NCBI RefSeq assembly: GCF_000399685.1
Contig: NZ_KB976987.1
Coordinates: forward strand, 1,937,184 to 2,001,183
Direction: 5' to 3'
Length of the DNA stretch: 64,000 nt
From: Acinetobacter pittii ANC 4050
Lineage (GTDB): Bacteria; Pseudomonadota; Gammaproteobacteria; Pseudomonadales; Moraxellaceae
Positions 34,566 through 43,988 of the stretch are shown here, piece by piece. Each line of letters opens with the position of its first letter. Position 1 is the stretch's first letter. A program made the position numbers and the translations under genes. The notes under the pieces are model-generated. The model was not told the origin of the DNA, searched no databases, and saw nothing but the letters and a program-made list of their open reading frames with translations.

Positions 34566-37500
34566 TTAAAACATGCCTTGGTTTGGAAAATCAAGTGGAT
34601 GATAACCCATTTTGGATGGGGCATCTGGGATTCGTGGTAGTTTCGGTAACTTATGGTCAACTGTTGTTTGTTGGCCCTGAGCAATTTTCAATCCTTTAGA
34701 AATACCTTGTGGTTTTTCCAATCTACCATATAGATTGATCTTGTCTGTATTAGAACCACCACAAGCCTTATATTTAACAACACCAGCGCATGCCTCTACA
34801 TACTTACCATCTTTACGTTCACCAAATGCAAACCCATCGACTGGTTCAGTTATACTTGCTTCTCCATATAAGCCTATACTTCTTTCTAAGGTCGACCTAG
34901 TTACGCCATTTCCTTTATATTCTACAGACCCGCCAACTCCCACACCTGCCACAATACTTGCATTAGCAGTTTTTCCTGCTGCATATCTTTCAGCTACATC
35001 TTTTAAACTTTTACTTGTTGCATACTTTTCATATGTATCTGATGCTGATTTTACACTTCCATATGAACCAATCGAATTCGTCGATGCAAGCCCCCGTGGA
35101 TCTATCCATTGAGTTGGATCACTTACATAAGCAGAGGTATTAATTCCGCCACTTAAACCAATCGGATCTTTACTCACATATCTTGCACTATGAGGTTCAT
35201 AATAACGATAACGGTTATAGTGCAGTTCTGTTTCCAGATCGTAATATTGTCCTTGAAAGCGTAAATTATTTTGTTCAAATGGATTATCTTGATTTACTGC
35301 TTTAATTTGCGACACCGCGCCCCATGTGTCTTGGAGAATTTCCCATACACATTCACCGCTGGTATTGGTCATGGTTTGTGGTGTTCCGACCTGATCACAG
35401 TGGTAGAATGTAATCTGCTCTAAATCAGTACGCTTTTTACCAAGATTACGATTCCAAACAGGGTCTTTATAAATAGAATAAGGTTTTGTTTGATATTCCT
35501 GATAATCAGGAGTCTCTATCAGTTGAATGAAATCCTTATAACCTGCTTGTAATAGTGGAACAAAGCTATCAGGTTCATAAATATAGTGCTTTGTATAATT
35601 GGTCTGTGCAGATTTAAAAGACTCCCATATCATTAAATCTCCATCCCAACCAAACAATGTTAATGCATTAGCTGTTTTTTTGTAGAGTCGACGACCAAAT
35701 ACATCATACCCATATTTTGTAACTAGACCATTATTATCACTTCGAATAAGTCTGTTTTGATTGTCCCAAGTCAGTTTAAGGTTTTTGCCTGCTTGAGTAA
35801 TCTCTGTCACATTACCTTGAGCGTCATATTGGTAGTGTTTACCTTTATAACTTTTAATAAGGTTATTTTTAATTTGTGCTGGACTTAATACCGAGTCAGA
35901 ATCAATTAAGTTACCTGCGGGGTCAAAATTAAAACTTTCTGTTTTATGTAAACTTTGAGCTGCGATTAAACGCCCAATTGGATCATATTGATAATTGAGC
36001 TTACCCAGACGGCTATCTTCGACTTGACTAAGCAAATAGTTTTGATCGTATTGATAGTACCTATGTTCTTGATATTGTAAATAATCTTGAGTTTCTTGCT
36101 CAGGTTGAATGAACTGTGAACTCAGTAATCCCACATCATTATATTGTTTAGTTTGAATAAGCCCATTAGCTAATAATCGTGTTGTTTCTCTATGCAAATC
36201 ATCACGCTGAAATGAAGCAACTTCTTGGTTATTTAAACCAATTGCATAAATGTGCCCTGAACCATAAACAAGATGGTTCAATGTTTGGCCATCAGGTCGA
36301 ATGGTTTTAATTAAATTTCCAAGCTCATCATATTCATAACGTAATACTGCTGTGAGCGGTTTCAGTTCTGGGATTTTATAATGTTGGTGTTCTCTAACCA
36401 ACTGTCCAAGTGCATTGCGATAGAAATCAATTTGGCTAACCTCATTACTGGCTCGGCTCAGTTGGCTATTCAGGTTATAGTCAAATTGTTCTATTTGTCT
36501 CTGCCCTGTATGTAAATGGGTAAAGCTTTTCGAAGCAATTTGTCCATCTATATAATAGTCAAATTGGGTCAGTATATTTGGTTGACGGATTTGAAATAAC
36601 CTTCCGTTCTCATTGTAACTATAGTGCTTTTCCTCTCCATCAAAGGCTTGTTCACGTATCAAATATCCATATTGATTATATCCAAACAAATATTCGGCTT
36701 GATTTTGGTTAATCAGCTTTTGGATACGGCCTTGTTTGTCCCATTGATAAGCTATGCTATGTCGATTGGCATCAATATGCTGCTCTAACAAGCCAACTCG
36801 ATTGTACTTATATTCCGTTACTAAACCTTTCGTATCGGTATGTTTAAGTAAACGTCCTTCTTCATCATGTTCAAAGTATTCTTTTAACCCATCAGGATAA
36901 ATAATACTTTGTAGCTGCCCTTTATCTTGGCCCTTGGTACTGTAAATATACTGTACAACTTTATTATTTGCGGTTTGTTCAGCTGTAAGTGCACCATCTT
37001 CATCATATTCCCATGTACTACTCTTACCTGAGCAATCGGTATATGAAATCATCTGCCCCAATTCATTGTATCGAATTTTCTTAACACCACCTTTTGCATC
37101 AATGACTTCAACCAATTGATTATTATTGTTATATTTATACTGGGTGATATGTCCTAATGGATTGATTTCTTTACTAAGGTTACCATTTTTATCATATTCT
37201 CGTTTCCAAATACTACCCTCTGGGTCTTTAATTTCAATTAAATTACCCTGTTCATCATATGCAAAACGAATTATCCCACCATTTGGCTGGACAATTTTAA
37301 CAAGTTGATCTTGATCATTATATTCTTGTTGAGTCTCTCGCCCTTCAAAATCAATTTGACGAGTAATCCGCTTTTGCCCATCACGGCTGTACCATGATTC
37401 ACGTCCATCTGCTAAACGTGTGCGGTAAGTAAACCCATTGAGGTCAAAGTAATAGTAAGTTGGAACATCATAAGCGTCATAAACCGCCACTTGACGTAAG

Positions 37501-39272
37501 CGCGGATGCCATTTTAGTTTAGTATGGAAACTGCCATCATCAGCCCATTCTTCTACTGCTTTAGCTTTGGCTTCAGTTGATTCGTACCGAATATTTTGTC
37601 CACGCCCTGTACGGTCTGTATAGCGTGTTAGTTGATGAAATTGGTTATATTCATATGTTCTTGTATGGCCATTTTGATCAATGGCTTTAATCAAGTTACC
37701 TTGGGTATCATAATCATAACGCGCTAATGGCTCAGCGTTATCATCTAAAAACACCGCAATGATTTTAATTTGCTCACTAAAAGCAAATTTTAATTGGTGC
37801 TTGGCATGTTCTAATTGAAAATCAACATGTTGAAGATAAGCAGCTTTATCGAAAATAAGATAACTTAAGTCAATCTTTTCTTGCGTTTTTTCATTGAATT
37901 GTTGAATCAATTGATAAGGCTGGCCAAGTGAAAACTGATGGAATTGAAAAGACCAATCTCCACCGAATTTTAGAACCAAATCTCCATTTTTAAGAGGTTG
38001 TACTATTATTCCCTCATAAGGAACTTCATAAGTTTCAAGTGTAATGGAAGCTGGCAGTTGATGCTTTCGCCCTTTACTATCAATAAATAAATAGCCTTGG
38101 GCAGTTTGTTGAATCATATTGGAAAATGGCATCATCCAACGTGCACCGATCATGCTTTGATCAAGCTCATCCATTTGTGAGTTATATTGGCGTATAAAAG
38201 AAAAACCTATTTTCGGCAAATAGAAGTCTGCATGCTGAACCCGCTCAGCACCAATTGAATAGCTAATACTTTTTCCAGATTGGGAATCAGAACCTTCACA
38301 TGGTGGAGCATTTAAAGCATCTGCCTGTAAACTTACAAACTCTAAAGTGTCTCCTTTCGTATGCCGTTCATACTCACCCGTCTGGTTGATTGGCACACTT
38401 GCATTACCTTTATTTTCTAATGCTTGTATCGCTTTCAGTGTTTCTTGTAATAGCCAGGCCAACGTATATTTTTGGCCTACATTTGCTTGTTGTTGTAAAG
38501 TTTGACTTAAAGCCGCAATAGCTTGAGTTGCTTCTTGTTGCAAACGACTTATTATACTTGGTTGTATTTTAGGGGTTAAATTTGCTTGGCTCGGCTTCCC
38601 TAATAAATCAATGAGTGGAACAGCCCAGTTGGTAAATTTAAGTTTCGGATCTCGTTTTTCTGCACTTACACCTGCCGCAGTGGTTATTCCTAAATTTGTA
38701 CCTGTTGCTGGGGACATCATGCTCTGTAAGATAGTTACACCCAATGGCGTAGCACTGGTAAGTAGACTGCTTAACTTTGTTTGAGTTTCTTTTAAAAAAT
38801 TCTCTAAATCTCCAGCGATCATCGCATTGAGATGTAAACCTAAACGTTTAATATCCGTTTCTGTAATTTTTCCATTTTCTCGATATAAGCACTGCGCCAT
38901 TAAACCAAACATCGGACGTAAAGCCATGCGTGCATGTGCTTCATTACTCGGCTCTGAAAATAAACCAATTAAATTTGCCGCAAGCAATGCCCCACGTTGT
39001 ACAGCAGCATCACCAGTTTTTTTATCAGTAGCATAAAGTATTAGGTCTAGTACACTACCCGTCAATGCAAAGATATTAGCAACCGTGGTTATATTGGCCT
39101 TACTTTTTATTTGTTCTAATGTCGTGTTTCCACATACTTGTAAATAAAGCTGAACCTGACTTGCGATCATTTGCAAGTCCGCTACATCCGTCATGCTATT
39201 TAAGTTAAAAACAGCAAGTTCAACAGCAGGTTGTTTTTTAATTTCTTTCTGTTGGGTATTCTCTTTAGCCAT
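34566..39272 (-). CDS. rhs: Rhs-repeat effector with variable C-terminal toxin tip (T6SS-associated)
   Basis: A 1568-aa polymorphic toxin, probably delivered by the type VI secretion system with the upstream VgrG. A helical N-terminal region (about 1-300) has no recognisable PAAR motif. From about 330 it becomes beta-rich and then a long run of YD/RHS repeats (YDAQGN, YDPIGRLIAA, YNELGQ). The core closes with the RHS end motif DPIGLSGG ... DPRGL at about 1365-1397. The last 172 residues (34569-35084) are the variable tip: Gly-rich strands around VAGVGVGGSVEYKGNG, a Cys pair (ACAGVV, KACGG) and the tail PSKMGYHPLDFPN. I recognise no toxin family there. ATG 39272 is used; the codon before it is TTG. 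The coupled Sel1 lipoprotein gene follows. Confidence 0.92.
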   Translation of the reverse strand: MAKENTQQKEIKKQPAVELAVFNLNSMTDVADLQMIASQVQLYLQVCGNTTLEQIKSKANITTVANIFALTGSVLDLILYATDKKTGDAAVQRGALLAANLIGLFSEPSNEAHARMALRPMFGLMAQCLYRENGKITETDIKRLGLHLNAMIAGDLENFLKETQTKLSSLLTSATPLGVTILQSMMSPATGTNLGITTAAGVSAEKRDPKLKFTNWAVPLIDLLGKPSQANLTPKIQPSIISRLQQEATQAIAALSQTLQQQANVGQKYTLAWLLQETLKAIQALENKGNASVPINQTGEYERHTKGDTLEFVSLQADALNAPPCEGSDSQSGKSISYSIGAERVQHADFYLPKIGFSFIRQYNSQMDELDQSMIGARWMMPFSNMIQQTAQGYLFIDSKGRKHQLPASITLETYEVPYEGIIVQPLKNGDLVLKFGGDWSFQFHQFSLGQPYQLIQQFNEKTQEKIDLSYLIFDKAAYLQHVDFQLEHAKHQLKFAFSEQIKIIAVFLDDNAEPLARYDYDTQGNLIKAIDQNGHTRTYEYNQFHQLTRYTDRTGRGQNIRYESTEAKAKAVEEWADDGSFHTKLKWHPRLRQVAVYDAYDVPTYYYFDLNGFTYRTRLADGRESWYSRDGQKRITRQIDFEGRETQQEYNDQDQLVKIVQPNGGIIRFAYDEQGNLIEIKDPEGSIWKREYDKNGNLSKEINPLGHITQYKYNNNNQLVEVIDAKGGVKKIRYNELGQMISYTDCSGKSSTWEYDEDGALTAEQTANNKVVQYIYSTKGQDKGQLQSIIYPDGLKEYFEHDEEGRLLKHTDTKGLVTEYKYNRVGLLEQHIDANRHSIAYQWDKQGRIQKLINQNQAEYLFGYNQYGYLIREQAFDGEEKHYSYNENGRLFQIRQPNILTQFDYYIDGQIASKSFTHLHTGQRQIEQFDYNLNSQLSRASNEVSQIDFYRNALGQLVREHQHYKIPELKPLTAVLRYEYDELGNLIKTIRPDGQTLNHLVYGSGHIYAIGLNNQEVASFQRDDLHRETTRLLANGLIQTKQYNDVGLLSSQFIQPEQETQDYLQYQEHRYYQYDQNYLLSQVEDSRLGKLNYQYDPIGRLIAAQSLHKTESFNFDPAGNLIDSDSVLSPAQIKNNLIKSYKGKHYQYDAQGNVTEITQAGKNLKLTWDNQNRLIRSDNNGLVTKYGYDVFGRRLYKKTANALTLFGWDGDLMIWESFKSAQTNYTKHYIYEPDSFVPLLQAGYKDFIQLIETPDYQEYQTKPYSIYKDPVWNRNLGKKRTDLEQITFYHCDQVGTPQTMTNTSGECVWEILQDTWGAVSQIKAVNQDNPFEQNNLRFQGQYYDLETELHYNRYRYYEPHSARYVSKDPIGLSGGINTSAYVSDPTQWIDPRGLASTNSIGSYGSVKSASDTYEKYATSKSLKDVAERYAAGKTANASIVAGVGVGGSVEYKGNGVTRSTLERSIGLYGEASITEPVDGFAFGERKDGKYVEACAGVVKYKACGGSNTDKINLYGRLEKPQGISKGLKIAQGQQTTVDHKLPKLPRIPDAPSKMGYHPLDFPNQGMF

Positions 39273-39342
39273 CAATATAAAACCTTTAATTCATTCAATT
39301 ACAGCAATATTTTTCTATGTTGAATCGCTCTATTCATCCAAC

Positions 39343-42300
39343 CTACTTTTTTGATCGCACAAACGTATCTAAATCACCCTGCTGAATAGATGAATCCTGA
39401 TTTGTGGTCTTAGATAATTTTGCAGTCATTTGATTACTTAAAAAACCTTCGCCCTGCTCTTTAAGCATTCCAATAGACTGACTTGGATTTACCGCCATTT
39501 GACCAAGGCTTTTCATTTGATCAGCAGATAAATTAAGATTAAGTTTTTTTGAAACAGTATTGAGGACGTTATTAGTTACCTGATTTTTAATCTGGCCTAC
39601 TGTTTGCCCAGCTAAATTATCTAAAGTATTCCTGCCCAAGTTTTTGAAACTATTTTTATTCGTTGAAAGAAGATTATTTTGCAACTGAGACATTGTATTT
39701 TGCCCCATTGCCTCTAGGGCGTTTTTCATTAATCCTTGAACACTTTTGACTGGTTCAGCCCAAGTGTATTTACGATTAAAATCACTGCTTTGCAGCCATG
39801 CACTTGTATTATCCTTCTCAAAAACCACTTTAGCTGGTCCGGGTGCAATGCCTGTTACTTGTGCGAAGCCATTTCCATCGAGTTTTCCTGTAATTTGCTT
39901 ACCTAATGAATCAATGACCTTATAGCTATTTTGCTTGAAGAAGTTATCCCCACCATAACTCCGCAGTAGCTCTAATGCTCCCTGCATAGGTTTAGCTTTA
40001 GGTAACTGAGGACTGTTTGCACTCGCACTTGCTCCCGAAGTAAATAAATGCTGCCCAGCCTTCACTTCAAACTTTCCGCCTGTGACAGGGAAAATTCCCG
40101 AGCCATTAATCTTGATTTGAGATCCGCCCGCCGTAATAACAATTTCTTTAGAGGCAGTAATTTCAATTCGATCTTCTGTAGAAATAATCTGAACGCCTTT
40201 ACGTGCAATTAAGTCTGCTCCGTCAGCTTGGGCTTGTATCTCAACTTTACCTTTACCCGCATAAAGCCTAGCTCCCTGTTGGGCTGCAAAAAGACTGATC
40301 TTATTTTGTGCGTGTGCGATTATGTTCTTTTGAGTGCTTAAATTAATACTATCTCCGGCACTTTGGCTTAATTGGCCATCTGCACTTAGATGTATATCCT
40401 CGTTACTCGCTATAGCCATGCTATTTGGTGCACTCAACACCATAATAGCTTGCTTAAATACAGCTGCTTTGTCTTTATCTTGCTGTTCAATTTGCTCTAA
40501 AAAAGTTTTTAGGTTTTCAAGTATTTCCAGTGGATCAGTTTGCTGATTTTTAGCCACCTCACTAAGTGCCTTAGCATTATTTAAGCCGCCTTCTATTTGT
40601 TGCTTGGCATCGGCTGCGTCTAAATGTGCGCCTTGGGCTTGATCCTGTTTATGAGTAGTGATGAGTAAACCACTTCCAGCTCGAACAGAACCCCATTGGT
40701 CCGTTCTGAGTTCAAAACCTTCACCACGACCCTCACTCTCAGCTTTGTCTTTCGGCTGGCTCAAATTACCAAGATTTAACTGACTTGCAGCATGGCTACT
40801 TTGGAGTTGCGCACTAATTTGCCCAGTTGTATCATCAAGACGTAACTGGTTAAAGCCTTTTCCACCCACCTCTTCTGAACGAATACCACTAAGCTTTTTG
40901 GTATCGGGTAATTGCCCTTTCTGATCAAATTGGGTTGGATAACGTTCAGCCTCATGAATACGGCCTACCACAAATGGGCGATCGACATTACCATCAAAGA
41001 AATTAATAACAACGATTTCTCCTACACGTGGTAAAAATCTTGCACCATAGCCTTTTCCAGCCCACGGAGTTAAAACATCGACCCAAGCCGAATCGGTGTC
41101 ATTGTCATTACTTCCAGCTCCACCATCGTGGCTGTGGTCATCATTTCTGGTAAACAAGAAGCGAACCTTAATACGCCCCCATTGATCAACATAAATTTCT
41201 TCTCCTTCTGGTCCTACCACTCTGGCACGTTGTACAGAAGCTTTTGGTCGATCTTGTAATGGCTGGTATTCTGGTACTATCTTAATTTGACGACGTTGTA
41301 AAATCAGCTCATTACCTTGACGTTCTTCTGTATTATCCAACTGCCAATCGCTTTTTTGAACCAAAGCTTGAATTTGCTGATTTAAATCTTTGGGTAAATT
41401 GTTTTGATTGTAATAACTCTTACCAATAATTAAGAACTCTTTGTCTGCTCCACTATGCAGATCAATTTCTGGATGTTCATTAAGTTCAAACCAATATCCG
41501 ACTTGGGTATCCCGTACCGTGGTTTGAGCAATAAACTGCTTAGATTGGGCATCATGGTAAGCGCTGAGGTTCTGATTGAACTTTTCTAGTTGTTGGCCAC
41601 TAGCTGAGGTAGCCCCATCTTCACCGTTTAAATCCTGCATCCATGCTGGACTAAAATGCCATGCATCTTCTAGACTTAAACTTTGGTTGTCATAGTTGGC
41701 ACTATGCTGATGTGTACTTTGTACACTGCCTGCCCCATCGGTTTGTTGTAGTACATCTGACTGCCAACGCTGCACAAAAACAGAAGTCGGCTGCAAACGA
41801 CGTCCAGCGATCAGACTGGTCATACTGTCAAATTGTTCAGTTGCATGACTTCGATGGTAACGGATTGTTCTTCTTGTTAGCGCTTGATATTGGCTATTAT
41901 CATCAATGAGACGTAGCTTTTGTGCATGAATATGATCTGTATTGCTCTGTACAGTAAGCTCTGCTTCATCAATCAGCCAGTTAATGCCTTCACTACGCCA
42001 TAATCGTGTTAAAAAATCATAGTCACTTTCGTTCAACTGCATAACGAAAGGACGAGTATCATATTGTTGTTTTAAACCACTCAAATCTAGTGTAAGGCTA
42101 GAAGTAAATAATGGACTTTTCCCTTGCCATTCTTTAAACAAAATTTCACTAATTTCTTTTACACTCTTGTTCATAAACACACGACTATTTCTGCGTTTAT
42201 GCCAGAGATAAGTTGGATCATTTATGGTGAGCTTATATAAAGTTAAAGCACCATCACTTTGCCCCTGCGATGCTCCCGTAATAATACCCGTAGTTCGAAA

Positions 42301-42549
42301 TAATTGTCCTTGATCTGTCACCTGATCAACAGCAATCTGTACACCTATAAATTGTTTGAGCGCAATGTGAGCATTGGTTGATAAACAAATCAGCTCTGCT
42401 GTCACGCCCTGATTAAGATGATGTTGCCCATCTATACGTTGTAGAAAAACCTGACTATTCAGGGATGCATCTGAAAATTGAAGGTATACCGAACGATGTT
42501 TTGAAAGAAAACCAAAATTCTCTAAAATTTGAAAGATATTATTAAACAT
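39343..42549 (-). CDS. vgrG: VgrG, type VI secretion spike protein
   Basis: A 1068-aa spike protein. The N-terminal half is the gp27-like platform (FLTRLWRSEGINWLI near 185, WQSDVLQQTDGAG). It is followed by the gp5 OB-fold segment with RVVGPEGEEIYVDQWGRIKV, then VDVLTPWAGKGYGARFLPRVGE and VINFFDGNVDRPFVVGRI. A DUF2345 beta-helix comes next (DLIARKGVQIISTEDRIEI ... ITAGGSQIKINGSGIFP). The final 180 or so residues form a Lys/Gln/Asn-rich helical extension, probably the docking site for the N-terminus of the Rhs effector encoded 70 bases downstream. ATG 42549 (MFNNIFQILENFGF) is preferred to 42582. No structural T6SS genes are nearby, so this is a satellite vgrG-effector island. Confidence 0.93.
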   Translation of the reverse strand: MFNNIFQILENFGFLSKHRSVYLQFSDASLNSQVFLQRIDGQHHLNQGVTAELICLSTNAHIALKQFIGVQIAVDQVTDQGQLFRTTGIITGASQGQSDGALTLYKLTINDPTYLWHKRRNSRVFMNKSVKEISEILFKEWQGKSPLFTSSLTLDLSGLKQQYDTRPFVMQLNESDYDFLTRLWRSEGINWLIDEAELTVQSNTDHIHAQKLRLIDDNSQYQALTRRTIRYHRSHATEQFDSMTSLIAGRRLQPTSVFVQRWQSDVLQQTDGAGSVQSTHQHSANYDNQSLSLEDAWHFSPAWMQDLNGEDGATSASGQQLEKFNQNLSAYHDAQSKQFIAQTTVRDTQVGYWFELNEHPEIDLHSGADKEFLIIGKSYYNQNNLPKDLNQQIQALVQKSDWQLDNTEERQGNELILQRRQIKIVPEYQPLQDRPKASVQRARVVGPEGEEIYVDQWGRIKVRFLFTRNDDHSHDGGAGSNDNDTDSAWVDVLTPWAGKGYGARFLPRVGEIVVINFFDGNVDRPFVVGRIHEAERYPTQFDQKGQLPDTKKLSGIRSEEVGGKGFNQLRLDDTTGQISAQLQSSHAASQLNLGNLSQPKDKAESEGRGEGFELRTDQWGSVRAGSGLLITTHKQDQAQGAHLDAADAKQQIEGGLNNAKALSEVAKNQQTDPLEILENLKTFLEQIEQQDKDKAAVFKQAIMVLSAPNSMAIASNEDIHLSADGQLSQSAGDSINLSTQKNIIAHAQNKISLFAAQQGARLYAGKGKVEIQAQADGADLIARKGVQIISTEDRIEITASKEIVITAGGSQIKINGSGIFPVTGGKFEVKAGQHLFTSGASASANSPQLPKAKPMQGALELLRSYGGDNFFKQNSYKVIDSLGKQITGKLDGNGFAQVTGIAPGPAKVVFEKDNTSAWLQSSDFNRKYTWAEPVKSVQGLMKNALEAMGQNTMSQLQNNLLSTNKNSFKNLGRNTLDNLAGQTVGQIKNQVTNNVLNTVSKKLNLNLSADQMKSLGQMAVNPSQSIGMLKEQGEGFLSNQMTAKLSKTTNQDSSIQQGDLDTFVRSKK

Positions 42550-42852
42550 CACTTTTTTATAAATCTGAGTTATAAACATCAATATTTTATAAAAAATAGA
42601 CAGATTTGTCTATTTTTAAAACTATCCTATTTTAGTCGACAATATAAAACCCTATATAATAAAAATTTAAAATCAAAAGCTTACAAAAAAACATCTCACA
42701 ATAAATAGAAAAATAAATTTTAATTCTCTAAAAAATTGTACTAATTAAAGTAGCTTCTTTAATTATTAATAAAAATCACTAATTATTGATATAGAAAACA
42801 CTATTGCTATAATCAATGTAGTGACAATAACTTACTTCTCTTCTCACTTCAT
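42550..42852. other. Gap upstream of vgrG
   Basis: About 300 bases of AT-rich DNA that should hold the vgrG promoter. No supported gene or clear palindrome. Confidence 0.4.
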
Positions 42853-43407
42853 TTACCCCAAAGACATCAGAAAATATTCCAATAACCGCTCTCTTTCATC
42901 GGGTTTGTTTGGGTCTAAAAGCTGAACCATGGCCCCATCAATTACAAACAAAAACATATGCGCCTCTTGTTTTGAGGCATTTGTATAACTCGCTAAAAGC
43001 AATTGATAGATTTCATTAATCAGCCAGTTTCGATATTCAATTATAACCTGATAGGCCTTTGGATACGTTTTCGCTATCTCGAAAATAGCTTTAAATGGCA
43101 AATGATAGAGTCCGTCTAAGTCGGCATGTAAATAGTAAATCTTGCGAAGCTTTTCAAACAGCGTTAAATCTTTTTGAACATAGATAATTGAAAGCACCTC
43201 ATGTTTAAGCCCATCTTTTTGAAAGGTTAGGCTCATTTCAATAAGTCGTTCTTTTGAATGAAAGTAATTATAAAAAGTTGCTTTTGAAGTTTTTGAAGAT
43301 TCAAGAATGCGGTCTACTCCGACTTTATGAAAACCGTAGTTATTAAAAAGATATCGGGATGTGTGAAGCACACTTAAAGCACGAAATGGAAGATCTGAAT
43401 GAGGCAT
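42853..43407 (-). CDS. TetR/AcrR-family transcriptional regulator
   Basis: A 184-aa regulator with the TetR helix-turn-helix in the first 55 residues (SRYLFNNYGFHKVGVDRILE, then SSKTSKATFYNYFHSKERLI). The helical ligand-binding C-terminal domain is uncharacterised. The tail LDPNKPDERERLLEYFLMSLG is common in Acinetobacter TetR proteins. No divergent efflux or enzyme gene faces it; upstream lies a GC-richer stretch without a clear gene. Its target cannot be inferred here. Confidence 0.87.
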   Translation of the reverse strand: MPHSDLPFRALSVLHTSRYLFNNYGFHKVGVDRILESSKTSKATFYNYFHSKERLIEMSLTFQKDGLKHEVLSIIYVQKDLTLFEKLRKIYYLHADLDGLYHLPFKAIFEIAKTYPKAYQVIIEYRNWLINEIYQLLLASYTNASKQEAHMFLFVIDGAMVQLLDPNKPDERERLLEYFLMSLG

Positions 43408-43988
43408 ATTTTTACCGTTTTAAAATAAGTTCTTGTTGTAGGTGAGATACTTTTTTGGGAGAAAAAAGGCATAGCAAAGCCTATAAAGACTGTGCTTGGC
43501 ACATCTCAAGTTTTATTGTTGCTAAGTTTTAATCGTGACGATTTAAAGCCTGAAAACCTTTAGGTAATCAAACTGCTTTAACGTTTAAGTTGTGTCGATA
43601 TAGACTTTGGCAAAGGCTGCCAAGAAATAATGAATGTGCAAAGCCAACTCCTTTTTATTGGGAGTTCTGCCAAGTCATTAAAATTATGGTGGCAGAACGA
43701 AAGGGGGTTAGCAGACTGGCCGAAAAAACCCAGCACACCCGAAGGTGTCCCCCTCCCGTTCCGCCGCAGAGGGGGCACGAGGGTTCGTCACTAAAAGATT
43801 GCTCTTTTAATGCTTTTCGGAACGGTCTGCTAAAACCGACTGGCAATGTGGCCAGCAGGCAAAGAATAGTGCTCTACCCTTTTACAGTCAAGCACACACA
43901 ATGACATTTGCTTTAAAATAGATCATTAAAAAGTAAGGATAAATAATGAATGAGTTATTGTTAAATTGGGGTTTATAAAGGGAAATCA
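43408..43988. other. Non-coding or decayed stretch, GC-richer than its surroundings
   Basis: About 580 bases without a convincing gene. The middle (about 43680-43790) is visibly GC-rich in an AT-rich genome. It contains a long imperfect hairpin, GTGTCCCCCTC with GAGGGGGCAC (43745-43755/43769-43778). Frames are open on both strands (43590-43904 plus, 43578-43846 minus), but they have odd composition (Arg/Pro-rich) and no domain I can name. The plus frame phrase IMVAERKGVSRLAEKTQ faintly recalls short proteins of P4-like satellite prophages. This may be a phage or satellite remnant, or a structured RNA. Confidence 0.4.
43745..43778. repeat. GC-rich imperfect hairpin
   Basis: Arms GTGTCCCCCTC and GAGGGGGCAC, one bulged base, 13-base loop. 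No T-tract follows on either side, so it is not a standard terminator. Confidence 0.55.

Larger units (their letters stand above)
33777..34700 (-). repeat. Diverged direct repeat unit B (Rhs tail, Sel1 gene, hairpin)
   Basis: The partner of unit A at 31656-32579. Here the tail is still attached to the full rhs gene. The conserved flanks of the two units offer homology for recombination that could swap toxin tips. Confidence 0.75.

Noticed and set aside
34566..39272. Reading the rhs gene as frameshifted or inactive
   Set aside because: The frame is continuous for 1568 codons from the N-terminus through the RHS core motif to the tip, with a coupled immunity gene.
43578..43904. Overlapping open frames on both strands in the GC-rich stretch
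   Set aside because: Composition is Arg/Pro/Ser-rich without domain, signal or ribosome site, and both strands are open in the same place. I describe the region but call no gene.
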